Shown piece after piece: positions 1 through 7,026 of a stretch of DNA of 14,133 nt. The number at the start of each line of letters is the position of its first letter. Within the stretch, counting starts at the first letter, position 1. This DNA is from a bacterium (lineage in GTDB: Bacteria; Spirochaetota; UBA4802; UBA5550): positions 1 to 14,133 of the forward strand of contig JAAENB010000404.1 in assembly GCA_024224995.1 (NCBI GenBank). Direction: 5' to 3'. The notes under the pieces are model-generated. The model saw only the letters and a program-made list of their open reading frames with translations. It had not been told where the DNA came from and did not search any database. The translations under genes and the position numbers were made by a program.

Positions 1-34
1 AGGGAAAAAATAGGTCAGAAACAAAGCTGCATCC

Positions 35-129
35 GGCCTTGAAGTAGTATGGGCTCTTTGGGTTGTGAGGACTGTTTGAGCGGATGCGAGTTCCGGAGCA
101 ATCCAAAGAGCCCATACTACTTCAAGGCC
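35..129. repeat. Long perfect inverted repeat, 27-bp arms
   Basis: Arms at 35-61 and 103-129 are exact reverse complements over 27 bases, separated by a 41-base loop (62-102). The loop holds GTTCCGGA (90-97) just before the right arm and a small inner hairpin (CGGA 81-84 with TCCG 92-95). No run of T follows, so this does not look like a standard intrinsic terminator. It lies directly upstream of the regulator gene. The inverted repeat at 9265-9369 has the same build: arms of a different sequence, a 63-base loop, and the same 8-mer beside the right arm. It may be a mobile or structural intergenic element; no coding function is visible in 1-185. Confidence 0.85.
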
Positions 130-143
130 CGCGCACAAGCACA

Positions 144-164
144 ATTTAGTTTCTTGAGAGAACA
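144..164 (+). promoter_or_regulatory. 21-bp shared upstream motif, copy 1
   Basis: The sequence A followed by TTTAGTTTCTTGAGAGAACA is found here and again, identical over 21 bases, at 5260-5280. Copy 1 ends 21 bases before the ATG of the LacI-type regulator; copy 2 ends 33 bases before the ATG of the ThuA-like gene. It contains the imperfect palindrome TTCT-TGAG-AGAA. The placement suits an operator for the adjacent regulator (inference). It lacks the central CG common in LacI-family operators. The alternative is that it is the conserved end of an intergenic repeat. Confidence 0.5.
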
Positions 165-185
165 TTAAAAGGAAAAAACATCAAT

Positions 186-1184
186 ATGAAAAAACGAGAA
201 AACGGACTAACCCTGGAAGATATGGCGAAACTCTGCGATGTAAGTACCAGTACGGTATCGCGGGTGCTGAATAACGAACCCGGCATATCCCAGGAAACGC
301 GTGAAAGGGTACAAAAAATAGCAGGGGAGCATAAATTTATGCTCCAAAAAAGGAAGCGGCCCCTTGCGCGGTCCCAGCTGACCCTGGTAATTGTAATACC
401 TGATGAGGCCGAAATGGCGGTAAATCCATTTTATAATATTTCCGAGCTGCTAAACGCCATCAACAGCGTATTCGCCGATGAAAAAAAGACAATTGAAATA
501 ATCTCAATTTCCGATTATATCAAGTCAGTAGAATCACGGGAGCTCTCAAAGGTGGACGGAACCATCCTGGCATTCAGTACTATAGACAGTGATATCAAAC
601 AATACCTGAAATCGAATAACATACCCTATATATTTCTCAACAGGATACTTGAAAACGAGAATTATATTTCCTGTAATAATTTTCGCGGGATGGTACACCT
701 GGGAGAATACCTGGCAAGCCGGGGCCACTCGCGGATCGGGTATCTTGGGTATCGCAAGATTCCCATTAACAAAGACCGCTACCGGGGATATAGTGTCGTT
801 TGCCTTGAGCAAATGGGAACCGTAAACGAAAAGCTCATAACCTCAGTAGATTCCATAGAAGAGGTAACAGCGGAAACAGCCCGCTTTTTCATAAAAAACA
901 AATGTGATGCCGTAATGTGTTTTAACGACAACTTCGCGGTTCGGCTCATCAACGAGATGCAGATCCTGGGGAAAAAAGTCCCCGGCGATATATCCGTAAC
1001 CGGTTTCGATAACACCCCAATGAGGAAACTGTTTAAACCGGAAATAACAACAGTCAATCTATCTACCTATGATATGGGATTCTTCGCGGCAAGATGGCTG
1101 CGGGAGAACATACTTCGTAAGGAATGCAGGGAAATTCGAATGGAGATAGACGGCCATTTTATACAAGGAGCAACAGTAAAATAA
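186..1184 (+). CDS. LacI/GalR-family transcriptional regulator
   Basis: A 332-residue sugar-responsive DNA-binding regulator, the normal length for the family. Residues 8-30 form the LacI helix-turn-helix (LTLEDMAKLC, then the STSTVSRVLNN recognition helix), followed by ISQETRERV and a basic linker near 50-63 in the hinge position. Residues 64-332 are a periplasmic-binding-protein-like ligand domain with the late SVTGFDN and EITTVNLSTYDMG segments typical of LacI/PurR. The start is the first ATG, with a weak AAGG upstream at 169-172. The stop lies one base before the next ATG, so this gene is cotranscribed with the flavoenzyme gene and probably controls the whole locus in response to a sugar or sugar derivative. 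The effector cannot be told from sequence. The 21-bp motif just upstream may be its own operator. Confidence 0.93.
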   Translation: MKKRENGLTLEDMAKLCDVSTSTVSRVLNNEPGISQETRERVQKIAGEHKFMLQKRKRPLARSQLTLVIVIPDEAEMAVNPFYNISELLNAINSVFADEKKTIEIISISDYIKSVESRELSKVDGTILAFSTIDSDIKQYLKSNNIPYIFLNRILENENYISCNNFRGMVHLGEYLASRGHSRIGYLGYRKIPINKDRYRGYSVVCLEQMGTVNEKLITSVDSIEEVTAETARFFIKNKCDAVMCFNDNFAVRLINEMQILGKKVPGDISVTGFDNTPMRKLFKPEITTVNLSTYDMGFFAARWLRENILRKECREIRMEIDGHFIQGATVK

Positions 1185-1185
1185 C

Positions 1186-2298
1186 ATGTACCCGTATCTT
1201 ATGCAACCCATATCCCTGGGCGGAAGAGAAGCCCCAAACCGATTGGCAGCCCAGGCAATGGAAATCAATTCGGCATCAACCGGCGGTTCCGTAAGCCCGG
1301 AAGTAATTGACCGCTACAAAGCCCTTGCCCGCGGCAGCTGGGGACTTGCCTTTGTAGAAGCAATCTCTATTACCCCGGACAGTCTTGCCCGGAAAAACGG
1401 CCTGGTTTTGACCCGGGAAAACCTTGATGGATTTAAGCGGCTTGTGGAAGCCTATAAAAAAGAAAATGAAACCGGTTTATTATTGTTCCAGGTAACCCAT
1501 TCGGGCAGGAATAGCGGGGATTTTTCTAAAAAACTAAAAGCCTACCCCGATGAAAACACGGAAGTTTCTCCGGCAACAGCGGGAGACATGGAAAGAATCC
1601 GGGATCAATTTATAACAGCCCTGGCCCTGGCACGAGAAGCCGGAGCCGATGGCGTGGATATTAAATCCTGCCACGGTTATTTTGGCAGTGAACTGCTGCG
1701 GCCCTGCAATACCAGGGATGATGAATTCGGCGGGTCCCGGAAAAACCGGGCACGGCTTCTAACTTCGGTCCTGGAAACGGGAACTACGGAAAACCCCGGA
1801 CTTATCCTGGGAACCAGGATCTCTTTGTACGAAGGAATCCGGGGAGGATGCGGAACCGCGTTACCCGGAGAAATAATAGAAGACCTGGACGATATGCTGA
1901 ATATCCTGGACCGGGTAGTGGCAGCGGGAGCGCAGTATCTGAATATTTCAGCGGGAATTCCGGTTGTTACACCGCAGTTAACGAGACCGGAAAAGTCTTC
2001 TACTATAAATTTACTCCATCATTTCCGGTACGCGAAAGTGGTAAAAGACCGCTTTCCCGGGATCCCGGTTATGGGATCGGCTTATTCTGCGGCCCGGGAA
2101 GAAGGAGCGGAATGGGCGGAAGAGAATATTAAAAAAGGATATGTCGATTTTGCCGGGTTTGGCAGGCAAAACCTCGCGGACCCGCTGTTCCCGAAGAAGA
2201 TAGCCGCGTCCACGGGAGATGTGAACTACTGCACGTTGTGCGGTGGATGTTCCCGGCTTTTGAAGAAGCAGGAACGGGTTCGGTGTGTTTTATATTGA
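1186..2298 (+). CDS. Old-yellow-enzyme-family flavin oxidoreductase with C-terminal Fe-S cysteines
   Basis: A 370-residue FMN TIM-barrel protein of the NADH:flavin oxidoreductase family. Visible motifs are QVTHSGR (102-108; usual QxxHxGR), GADGVDIKSCHGY (153-165) and DDEFGGSRKNRARLL (178-192), the family's RTDEYGGSxxNRxR signature. R211 in GTRIS is in the FMN-phosphate-helping position. VDIKSCHGY, rather than VEIHxAHGY, resembles the 2,4-dienoyl-CoA reductase/trimethylamine dehydrogenase branch. The C terminus has C349-x2-C-x2-C-x11-C367, the [4Fe-4S] cysteine pattern of that branch. The chain stops three residues later, so the FAD/NAD(P)H domain that follows the cluster in those enzymes is absent. 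It would need an outside electron donor, and the FAD enzyme two genes downstream is one candidate. The likely reaction is reduction of an activated C=C or a related redox step; the substrate is unknown. AAGGAG at 1165-1170 is the best ribosome site. Confidence 0.88.
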   Translation: MYPYLMQPISLGGREAPNRLAAQAMEINSASTGGSVSPEVIDRYKALARGSWGLAFVEAISITPDSLARKNGLVLTRENLDGFKRLVEAYKKENETGLLLFQVTHSGRNSGDFSKKLKAYPDENTEVSPATAGDMERIRDQFITALALAREAGADGVDIKSCHGYFGSELLRPCNTRDDEFGGSRKNRARLLTSVLETGTTENPGLILGTRISLYEGIRGGCGTALPGEIIEDLDDMLNILDRVVAAGAQYLNISAGIPVVTPQLTRPEKSSTINLLHHFRYAKVVKDRFPGIPVMGSAYSAAREEGAEWAEENIKKGYVDFAGFGRQNLADPLFPKKIAASTGDVNYCTLCGGCSRLLKKQERVRCVLY

Positions 2299-2328
2299 TA
2301 ATTGAGAGTTGACAATTGTCAATTGGGG
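2294..2328. repeat. Degenerate heptanucleotide tandem repeat
   Basis: Five consecutive 7-base units run ATTGATA, ATTGAGA, GTTGACA, ATTGTCA, ATTGGGG. The first unit overlaps the stop codon of the flavoenzyme gene, and the block ends shortly before the ribosome binding site of the next gene. Units 3 and 4 together make the perfect palindrome TTGACAATTGTCAA (2309-2322). A related 7-base repeat, in the opposite orientation (unit ATTGAGC when reversed), lies at 5931-5965. Confidence 0.7.
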
Positions 2329-2352
2329 AGACATCCGTTACAGGGAGGAAAC

Positions 2353-3147
2353 ATGACAGTACAGAAACAAGACCACCCCACAGCGCTGGTAACGGGATCA
2401 ACAGCCGGCATCGGCAGGGCAATTGCCCTCTCTCTCGCGGAGCAGGGGTACTCACTTGTGTTGAGCGGGAGAAGAGAGCCCGCGGAGGTGAAGCCGCTTA
2501 TTGAAGAGATAGAGGCAGCGAACAAAAGAAAGGATTCCTGTGTGTATGTGCGGGGAGATATCGCGGAGGAAAGGACCCGGGAAAACCTGGTATCGGCAAT
2601 ACGGGAACGATACGGGGCACTCAGGGTACTGGTAAATAACGCGGGAATAACCACGGCAGGGAGAAAAGATATATTGGATCTCACGGAAGAGGATATGCTC
2701 TACCTGCTCCGGGTAAACCTGGTATCACCCTTTCTGCTCACTTCGCGAACCGTACCGCTTTTAAAAGAAAACGTAAAAAAGAACAACGCGCGTTCTTATG
2801 TAATAAATATATCGTCAATTTCGGCCTATACCGTATCTACCAGCCGGGCCGATTACTGCATCTCAAAGGCAGGCATGTCCATGATGACCCAGCAGTTTGC
2901 CGCGCGCCTGGCTGGCGACTCCATAGGAGTTTTTGAACTTCGCCCGGGCATCATCAAGACCGATATGACTGCTGCTGTGCGGGAAAAGTACGACGTCCTC
3001 ATAGAAGAAGGGCTCCTGCCGGTTCCGCGTTGGGGAGAACCGGGCGATATTGCCCGGGCCGTAACAGGGATTGTACAGGAAAATTTTCCCTATAGTACCG
3101 GAGAGGTCTTTAATATTGACGGAGGATTTCACATACGCAGGTTATGA
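2353..3147 (+). CDS. Short-chain dehydrogenase/reductase (SDR)
   Basis: A classical NAD(P)-dependent SDR of 264 residues, close to the FabG-like length of about 250. It shows the cofactor motif TGSTAGIG (14-21), NNAG (95-98), the serine region INISSIS (151-157), and the catalytic Y168-x3-K172 in YCISK. RPGIIKTDM and the terminal FNIDGG are also typical. The reading frame is open from 2302, but I start at the ATG at 2353 because GGGAGGAA lies just ahead of it (2343-2350) and the residues it removes do not look like family sequence. It overlaps the next gene by 4 bases (ATGA), which implies translational coupling. Annotation pipelines would call it 3-oxoacyl-ACP reductase, but in this company oxidation or reduction of a sugar or cyclitol hydroxyl is more likely (inference). 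Confidence 0.92.
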   Translation: MTVQKQDHPTALVTGSTAGIGRAIALSLAEQGYSLVLSGRREPAEVKPLIEEIEAANKRKDSCVYVRGDIAEERTRENLVSAIRERYGALRVLVNNAGITTAGRKDILDLTEEDMLYLLRVNLVSPFLLTSRTVPLLKENVKKNNARSYVINISSISAYTVSTSRADYCISKAGMSMMTQQFAARLAGDSIGVFELRPGIIKTDMTAAVREKYDVLIEEGLLPVPRWGEPGDIARAVTGIVQENFPYSTGEVFNIDGGFHIRRL

Positions 3148-5168
3148 ACGGGGAAGAAAATAATATAATCGGAATAAACGGGAAACAGGTTCCCTGTGTG
3201 AGAGCAACGGTCGCCATTGTGGGATCGGGAGCCGCTTCCTTGAACGCGGCGCTGCAATTGAGCCGCCAGGGAGTAGATGATATACTCCTGGTAACGGACC
3301 GGCTTGGCGGCGGCACATCGGCGAATACCGGTTCCGATAAACAGACCTACTACCGGGTAGATTCGGCAGGCGCGGAGCCCGACAGCAGCTTTGAAATGGC
3401 CCGGGAACTGTTTACGGGAGGCGGAATGCACGGGGATATAGCGCTGGTTGAAGCGGCCCTGTCATTGTTCTCGTTTTATAATCTTGTTTCCCTGGGCGTC
3501 CCGTTTCCTCATGACCGGTATGGTATTTACGCGGGATACAAAACAGATCACGACTCAAAATCGAGGGGCTCTTCGGCCGGACCCCGCACTTCCATACAAA
3601 TGTATGAAAAACTCCTGCGCGAAGTCCGCTCGAAAAATATACCCATTCTCGACAAGACCGAAGTAATAGATCTTGTTGCCGGAACTACGGCAGCGGGACT
3701 TTTAGCGATCGATAAAACAGCTATCCAAAATGAAACCTATGGTCTTGTTGCCGTGGAAGCGGATTACATAATATACGGCACCGGCGGCCCGGCAGCTCTT
3801 TACGCGGACAGTGTCTATCCTCCGTCACAGAGCGGTTCTCTGGGTATTGCGCTCAAAAAAGGAGCAGTCGCCCATAATCTAACGGAGTCCCAGTTTGGGA
3901 TCGCGTCCGTGGGATTCCGGTGGAACCTTTCGGGAAGTTATCAGCAAGTGCTTCCCCGGTATGTTTCAACAAAACAGGATGGAACGGAGGCGCGAGAGTT
4001 TCTTCCACGGTTTTTTCCATCGGCGGAGCAAATGCTTCTGGCACAGTTTTTAAAGGGCTACCAGTGGCCCTTTGACGTAAAAAAAGTCAATGATTACGGC
4101 TCCTCGGTAATTGATCTCCTGGTCTATTACGAAACAAAGGTCCTTGGACGAAAGGTTTACCTCGATTTTACTGAAAATCCTTTATATAAAGACTATCTCT
4201 TTTCTATCCGGGCGCTGCCTGCTGTAGCCCGGGAGTACCTGGAAGCGTCTAACGCCACAAATGACACCCCGGTGAAGCGGCTTCGGGCAATGAATAACCC
4301 GGCATATGAAATATATCTCGATCATGGTATTGACCTTGAAAAGGATTGGATTGAGATTGCCGTGTGCAACCAGCACTGCAACGGCGGGCTCCGGGCTTCT
4401 TCCTGGTGGGAATCGAATATTGAAAATTTTTTTCCCGTGGGAGAATGCTGCGGTACCCACGGAATATACCGCCCCGGCGGAAGCGCGCTTAACTCCGGCC
4501 AGGTGGGGGCGCTTCGGGCTGCCCGGTATATTGCCGAGAAACAAAAGGTCAAAAAGAAAGAAAAGACCAGTGAGGGTGATAATCATAGTCTCCGGGCCGG
4601 TATTGAAAAACGGCTTGAATACTTCAGCAGAGTTTGCCCTTCGGGACCTGTTGGCAGTATTGGTGAGTCTAAAATAAATCCTGTTGTAGAAAGAAAAAAG
4701 ATACAGGAACGGATGTCCCGGGTAATGGGGATTGCCCGTTCGTGCGGGGAGATAGAAAAAGCTCTTGCGGAAAACCGCTCAATGCTCCGGGAGCATGAGT
4801 CTCTTTCTGTCACGAGTCGCTATGAACTGATTTCATTATTAAAAAACGAAGATCTTCTTATTACTGAGCAGCTTTTTCTTGAGTCTGCTGCCGCGTTACT
4901 GCCGCGGCTCAAGGGCAGTCGGGGCTCTTCTATTGCCGGGTCCATAGAAGACCTGTTTAAACAGGATGACGAAGAATATTGCGTTGGCATAAAACAGGTA
5001 AGCGTTGATGATTTATTAAATAATCATATTCTTGAAGCATCATATAACAGCTCCGGCACGGTAACAACAGATCTGGTGCCGGTACGGCCCATACCGGAAA
5101 CCGATTCCTGGTTTGAACGGGTCTGGAACGATTTTCGCAGCGGGAAGGTTTTTGTCGACAGCAAATGA
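3144..5168 (+). CDS. FAD-dependent oxidoreductase, fumarate-reductase/succinate-dehydrogenase flavoprotein type
   Basis: A 674-residue flavoprotein. The N-terminal Rossmann motif is VAIVGSGAASLNAALQLSRQG (GSGAAS 27-32), followed by GGGTSANTGSDKQTYY, like the GG.T..s.G segment of FAD_binding_2 enzymes. ADYIIYGTGG is the second FAD strand. NQHCNGGL (H411) sits where fumarate reductases have their catalytic H-x-x-GG. GECCGTHGIYRPGGSALNSGQ (H439, R443) matches the GE..G.HG.NRLGGNSL segment that closes the FAD site. The last 200 residues are mostly helical, like the flavoprotein C-terminal domain. It is longer than the usual 550-600. Its ATG lies inside the end of the dehydrogenase gene and has only a weak ribosome site, so it is probably translated by coupling. 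It probably transfers hydride to or from a C-C bond of a small oxidised substrate; the substrate is unknown. No signal peptide is seen, so it should be cytoplasmic. Confidence 0.87.
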   Translation: MNGEENNIIGINGKQVPCVRATVAIVGSGAASLNAALQLSRQGVDDILLVTDRLGGGTSANTGSDKQTYYRVDSAGAEPDSSFEMARELFTGGGMHGDIALVEAALSLFSFYNLVSLGVPFPHDRYGIYAGYKTDHDSKSRGSSAGPRTSIQMYEKLLREVRSKNIPILDKTEVIDLVAGTTAAGLLAIDKTAIQNETYGLVAVEADYIIYGTGGPAALYADSVYPPSQSGSLGIALKKGAVAHNLTESQFGIASVGFRWNLSGSYQQVLPRYVSTKQDGTEAREFLPRFFPSAEQMLLAQFLKGYQWPFDVKKVNDYGSSVIDLLVYYETKVLGRKVYLDFTENPLYKDYLFSIRALPAVAREYLEASNATNDTPVKRLRAMNNPAYEIYLDHGIDLEKDWIEIAVCNQHCNGGLRASSWWESNIENFFPVGECCGTHGIYRPGGSALNSGQVGALRAARYIAEKQKVKKKEKTSEGDNHSLRAGIEKRLEYFSRVCPSGPVGSIGESKINPVVERKKIQERMSRVMGIARSCGEIEKALAENRSMLREHESLSVTSRYELISLLKNEDLLITEQLFLESAAALLPRLKGSRGSSIAGSIEDLFKQDDEEYCVGIKQVSVDDLLNNHILEASYNSSGTVTTDLVPVRPIPETDSWFERVWNDFRSGKVFVDSK

Positions 5169-5191
5169 CCCGGGAGGGGGATGCTTCCAGG

Positions 5192-5229
5192 GCTATGGGG
5201 ATTTCTCATAGCGTGGGGCTTCCAGCCCC
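5192..5229 (+). other. Two tandem hairpins between gene blocks
   Basis: GCTATG (5192-5197) pairs with CATAGC (5207-5212), and GGGGCT (5215-5220) pairs with AGCCCC (5224-5229) across a 3-base loop. They lie between the stop of the FAD enzyme (5168) and the ThuA gene (5314). No T-run follows, so they may stabilise a processed 3' end or weaken read-through rather than form a full terminator (inference). The rest of 5169-5313 holds the second copy of the 21-bp motif and an AAGG ribosome site. Confidence 0.5.
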
Positions 5230-5259
5230 TCGTTATGATGAAGCTGGCCCCGGTTCTAG

Positions 5260-5280
5260 ATTTAGTTTCTTGAGAGAACA
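5260..5280 (+). promoter_or_regulatory. 21-bp shared upstream motif, copy 2
   Basis: Identical over all 21 bases to 144-164. It lies upstream of the second gene block of the same locus. Both copies follow a GC-rich hairpin region and precede the ribosome site of a first gene. TTGAGA (5270-5275) inside the motif could serve as a -35 box, but no convincing -10 box is found 16-18 bases downstream. A regulator-binding site is therefore a better guess than a promoter core. Confidence 0.5.
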
Positions 5281-5313
5281 GGAGACCGTTAATCTTTTAT
5301 AAGGAAAAATTTT

Positions 5314-5928
5314 ATGAAAAAGAATGTTTTGTATATATCAGCAGGGCTTATGCATCCCTCGTTGAAGGCGCGCCGGTACTTAAAAAAACTACTTTCTTCT
5401 ATAGAAGAGGTAACGCTAACAACAGCAACAGGGATTGAAAGCGCGAAAAAGCTTCGCCAGGGGAATTACGACGCCGTGGTTCTTTACCTGCACCGGCAGG
5501 ATATTTCAGATGAAGCGCTGGACGCGCTCTGCGATTTTGTGGCACAGGGCGGCGGGCTTGTGGGAGTTCATTCCGCAACTGCTTCTTTTAAATCATCGAA
5601 CAGGTTTTTTGATCTCCTGGGGGGAAGGTTTATTTTACACGAAGCGGTGATCGATTTTACGGTGCGCCAGGGTGAAGGGAAAACCGGGATCTTTGGACCC
5701 GTTGGAGATTTTGTTGTTCATGATGAATTGTATATTCATGAGTGTAAAGACGATATCGATATTCATTTTTATGTCCGTGAGAAAGAACAGGAACATCCTA
5801 TTGTGTGGACCCGGGAGTATGGGAATGGGAGAGTTTGTTATGTGGAGCCCGGGCATTGCGCGTCGTCTATTGAGAATGAGGCAATGCGGGAGATTTTGAG
5901 GAAGGGAGTGCTGTGGGTGAGTCATTAA
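5314..5928 (+). CDS. ThuA-like domain protein
   Basis: A 204-residue protein with the ThuA (trehalose utilisation) flavodoxin/amidotransferase-like fold. Evidence is the VLYISAGLMHPS N terminus, YDAVVLYLHR, the FVAQGGGLVGVHSATASFK core (about 78-96), FFDLLGGRF, and the late HPIVWTREYGNGRVCYVEPGH segment (about 161-181), in which the glycine-rich turn and PGH are family hallmarks. The length of about 200-220 is usual. In rhizobia, ThuA works with ThuB, a Gfo/Idh/MocA dehydrogenase, in disaccharide use via 3-keto intermediates. Here the next gene is also a Gfo/Idh/MocA protein, which supports a similar partnership (inference). The start is the ATG after AAGG at 5301-5304. Confidence 0.88.
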   Translation: MKKNVLYISAGLMHPSLKARRYLKKLLSSIEEVTLTTATGIESAKKLRQGNYDAVVLYLHRQDISDEALDALCDFVAQGGGLVGVHSATASFKSSNRFFDLLGGRFILHEAVIDFTVRQGEGKTGIFGPVGDFVVHDELYIHECKDDIDIHFYVREKEQEHPIVWTREYGNGRVCYVEPGHCASSIENEAMREILRKGVLWVSH

Positions 5929-5930
5929 AA

Positions 5931-5965
5931 ATGCTCAATGCTCAATGCTCAATTATTAATTAAAA
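5931..5965. repeat. Heptanucleotide tandem repeat
   Basis: Three exact copies of ATGCTCA (5931-5951) are followed in register by ATTATTA and ATTAAAA (5952-5965). The block fills nearly the whole gap between the ThuA stop and the ribosome site (AGAGG 5966-5970) of the next gene. On the minus strand the unit reads ATTGAGC, close to the ATTGAGA and GTTGACA units at 2294-2328. The copy number of the exact units is open to slippage. Confidence 0.85.
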
Positions 5966-5975
5966 AGAGGAAGAA

Positions 5976-7022
5976 ATGAAAAAAAAATTTAGAATGGCCA
6001 TAGTGGGCTGTGGCGATATATCCCGGTACATGGCGCTGGCCTGTAAACTGAACCGTCATGTGGAAATGATATCCTGCGTGGCAGCGGAAGAAGACCGGGT
6101 AGCCCGGTTCGCGCGCAAACATAAGATCCCGCATTCATGTACGGACTATGAAGAAGTCTTTAGTGAGCAGGTGTGCGATTTCGGAGAGCTCGATGCCGTA
6201 TATCTCGCGGTTCCGCATCATTTGCATTATCCAATGATCCTGCGGGCAATAGAGCAGGGAGTGCATGTTTTTTGTGAAAAACCCATTACAATCAGCCTGG
6301 AAGAGGCGCTGGATGTTTGCAGCCGGGCCCGGGAAAAGGGAATCAAAGTAGGAGTCAATTACCAGTACCGGTACGACAAAGGGTGTTACGCCCTGGCACG
6401 GGCAGCGCAAAAAGGGGATCTTGGAACCCTGTTTTATTCCCGGTGCAACATTCCCTGGCACCGTGAAGAGGATTATTTTTCCGAAGGGGAATGGCGGAGA
6501 AAGATAAAAACTTCCGGAGGCGGCACGCTCATAACCCAGGGAAGCCACGCCCTTGATATAGCGCTCTGGGCTCTGGGAGGGAAGCCCGTAGCAGCCCGGG
6601 GAATTCGGGCCAGTCATCGTTTTAAAGAGGTGGAAGTTGAAGACACCTGTATGGGAATTGTGGAAATGGAAAATGGGGCATCCGTGCAAATAAGCAGTTC
6701 AATGGCCGCTCATAAAGAAATGCCCGTATCCATAGAATTATACGGCAGTGACGCAACCGCGTTATATAAAGGGTTTGACTTATCCAGGGTACGGTTTAAA
6801 GGTAAGCGTATCCGGAAAGAAAAGCCCGGAATCCGGGGACTACACGCGCTTTTTCGTGCCCTGGAAGGATTCCGGCGATGGGTTCTTTTTGATGAACCAT
6901 ACCTGGTGCCGGTGGAGGAGTCCGTGCCCGTGCTGGCGGCAGTGAGTGCCATATACCGGTCTGCGGAGACAGGGAAGCGGGAAGAGGTTGATCAGCGGTA
7001 TAGAGAGTTTTTAGGAGAGTGA
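5976..7022 (+). CDS. Gfo/Idh/MocA-family NAD(P)-dependent oxidoreductase
   Basis: A 348-residue sugar or cyclitol dehydrogenase of usual family length. The N-terminal Rossmann motif is MAIVGCGDIS (7-16), then AVYLAVPHHLHYPM and VFCEKPI with the family's EKP (E101-K102-P103), whose lysine lies in the active site. GGGTLITQGSHALDIALWALGG (181-202) supplies the conserved H191 and D194 of the C-terminal alpha/beta domain. The start has GAGGAAG directly upstream. It oxidises a sugar hydroxyl, often at C3 or C1, or reduces the keto form. ThuB in the ThuA/ThuB system belongs to this superfamily, so it may form a functional pair with the preceding gene (inference). The stop is four bases from the next start, so the two are cotranscribed. 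Confidence 0.92.
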   Translation: MKKKFRMAIVGCGDISRYMALACKLNRHVEMISCVAAEEDRVARFARKHKIPHSCTDYEEVFSEQVCDFGELDAVYLAVPHHLHYPMILRAIEQGVHVFCEKPITISLEEALDVCSRAREKGIKVGVNYQYRYDKGCYALARAAQKGDLGTLFYSRCNIPWHREEDYFSEGEWRRKIKTSGGGTLITQGSHALDIALWALGGKPVAARGIRASHRFKEVEVEDTCMGIVEMENGASVQISSSMAAHKEMPVSIELYGSDATALYKGFDLSRVRFKGKRIRKEKPGIRGLHALFRALEGFRRWVLFDEPYLVPVEESVPVLAAVSAIYRSAETGKREEVDQRYREFLGE

Positions 7023-7026
7023 GCGG

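Noticed and set aside
35..129. Invertible promoter or integron attC site
   Set aside because: The 41-base loop has no promoter boxes and no recombinase is near. The core triplets expected of attC ends are not found at the stem feet.
2294..2328. CRISPR-like repeat
   Set aside because: The units are 7 bases, adjacent and without spacers.
2302..2352. Upstream in-frame extension of the SDR gene
   Set aside because: The extra 17 codons cover the heptamer repeat, and a strong ribosome site lies just before the ATG at 2353.
4182..4586. Antisense open frames across the large genes
   Set aside because: They are shadows in other frames of strongly supported genes, with no ribosome sites or domains of their own.
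5192..5229. Intrinsic terminator between the two gene blocks
   Set aside because: The hairpins lack a following T-run, so only an unspecified hairpin call is supported.
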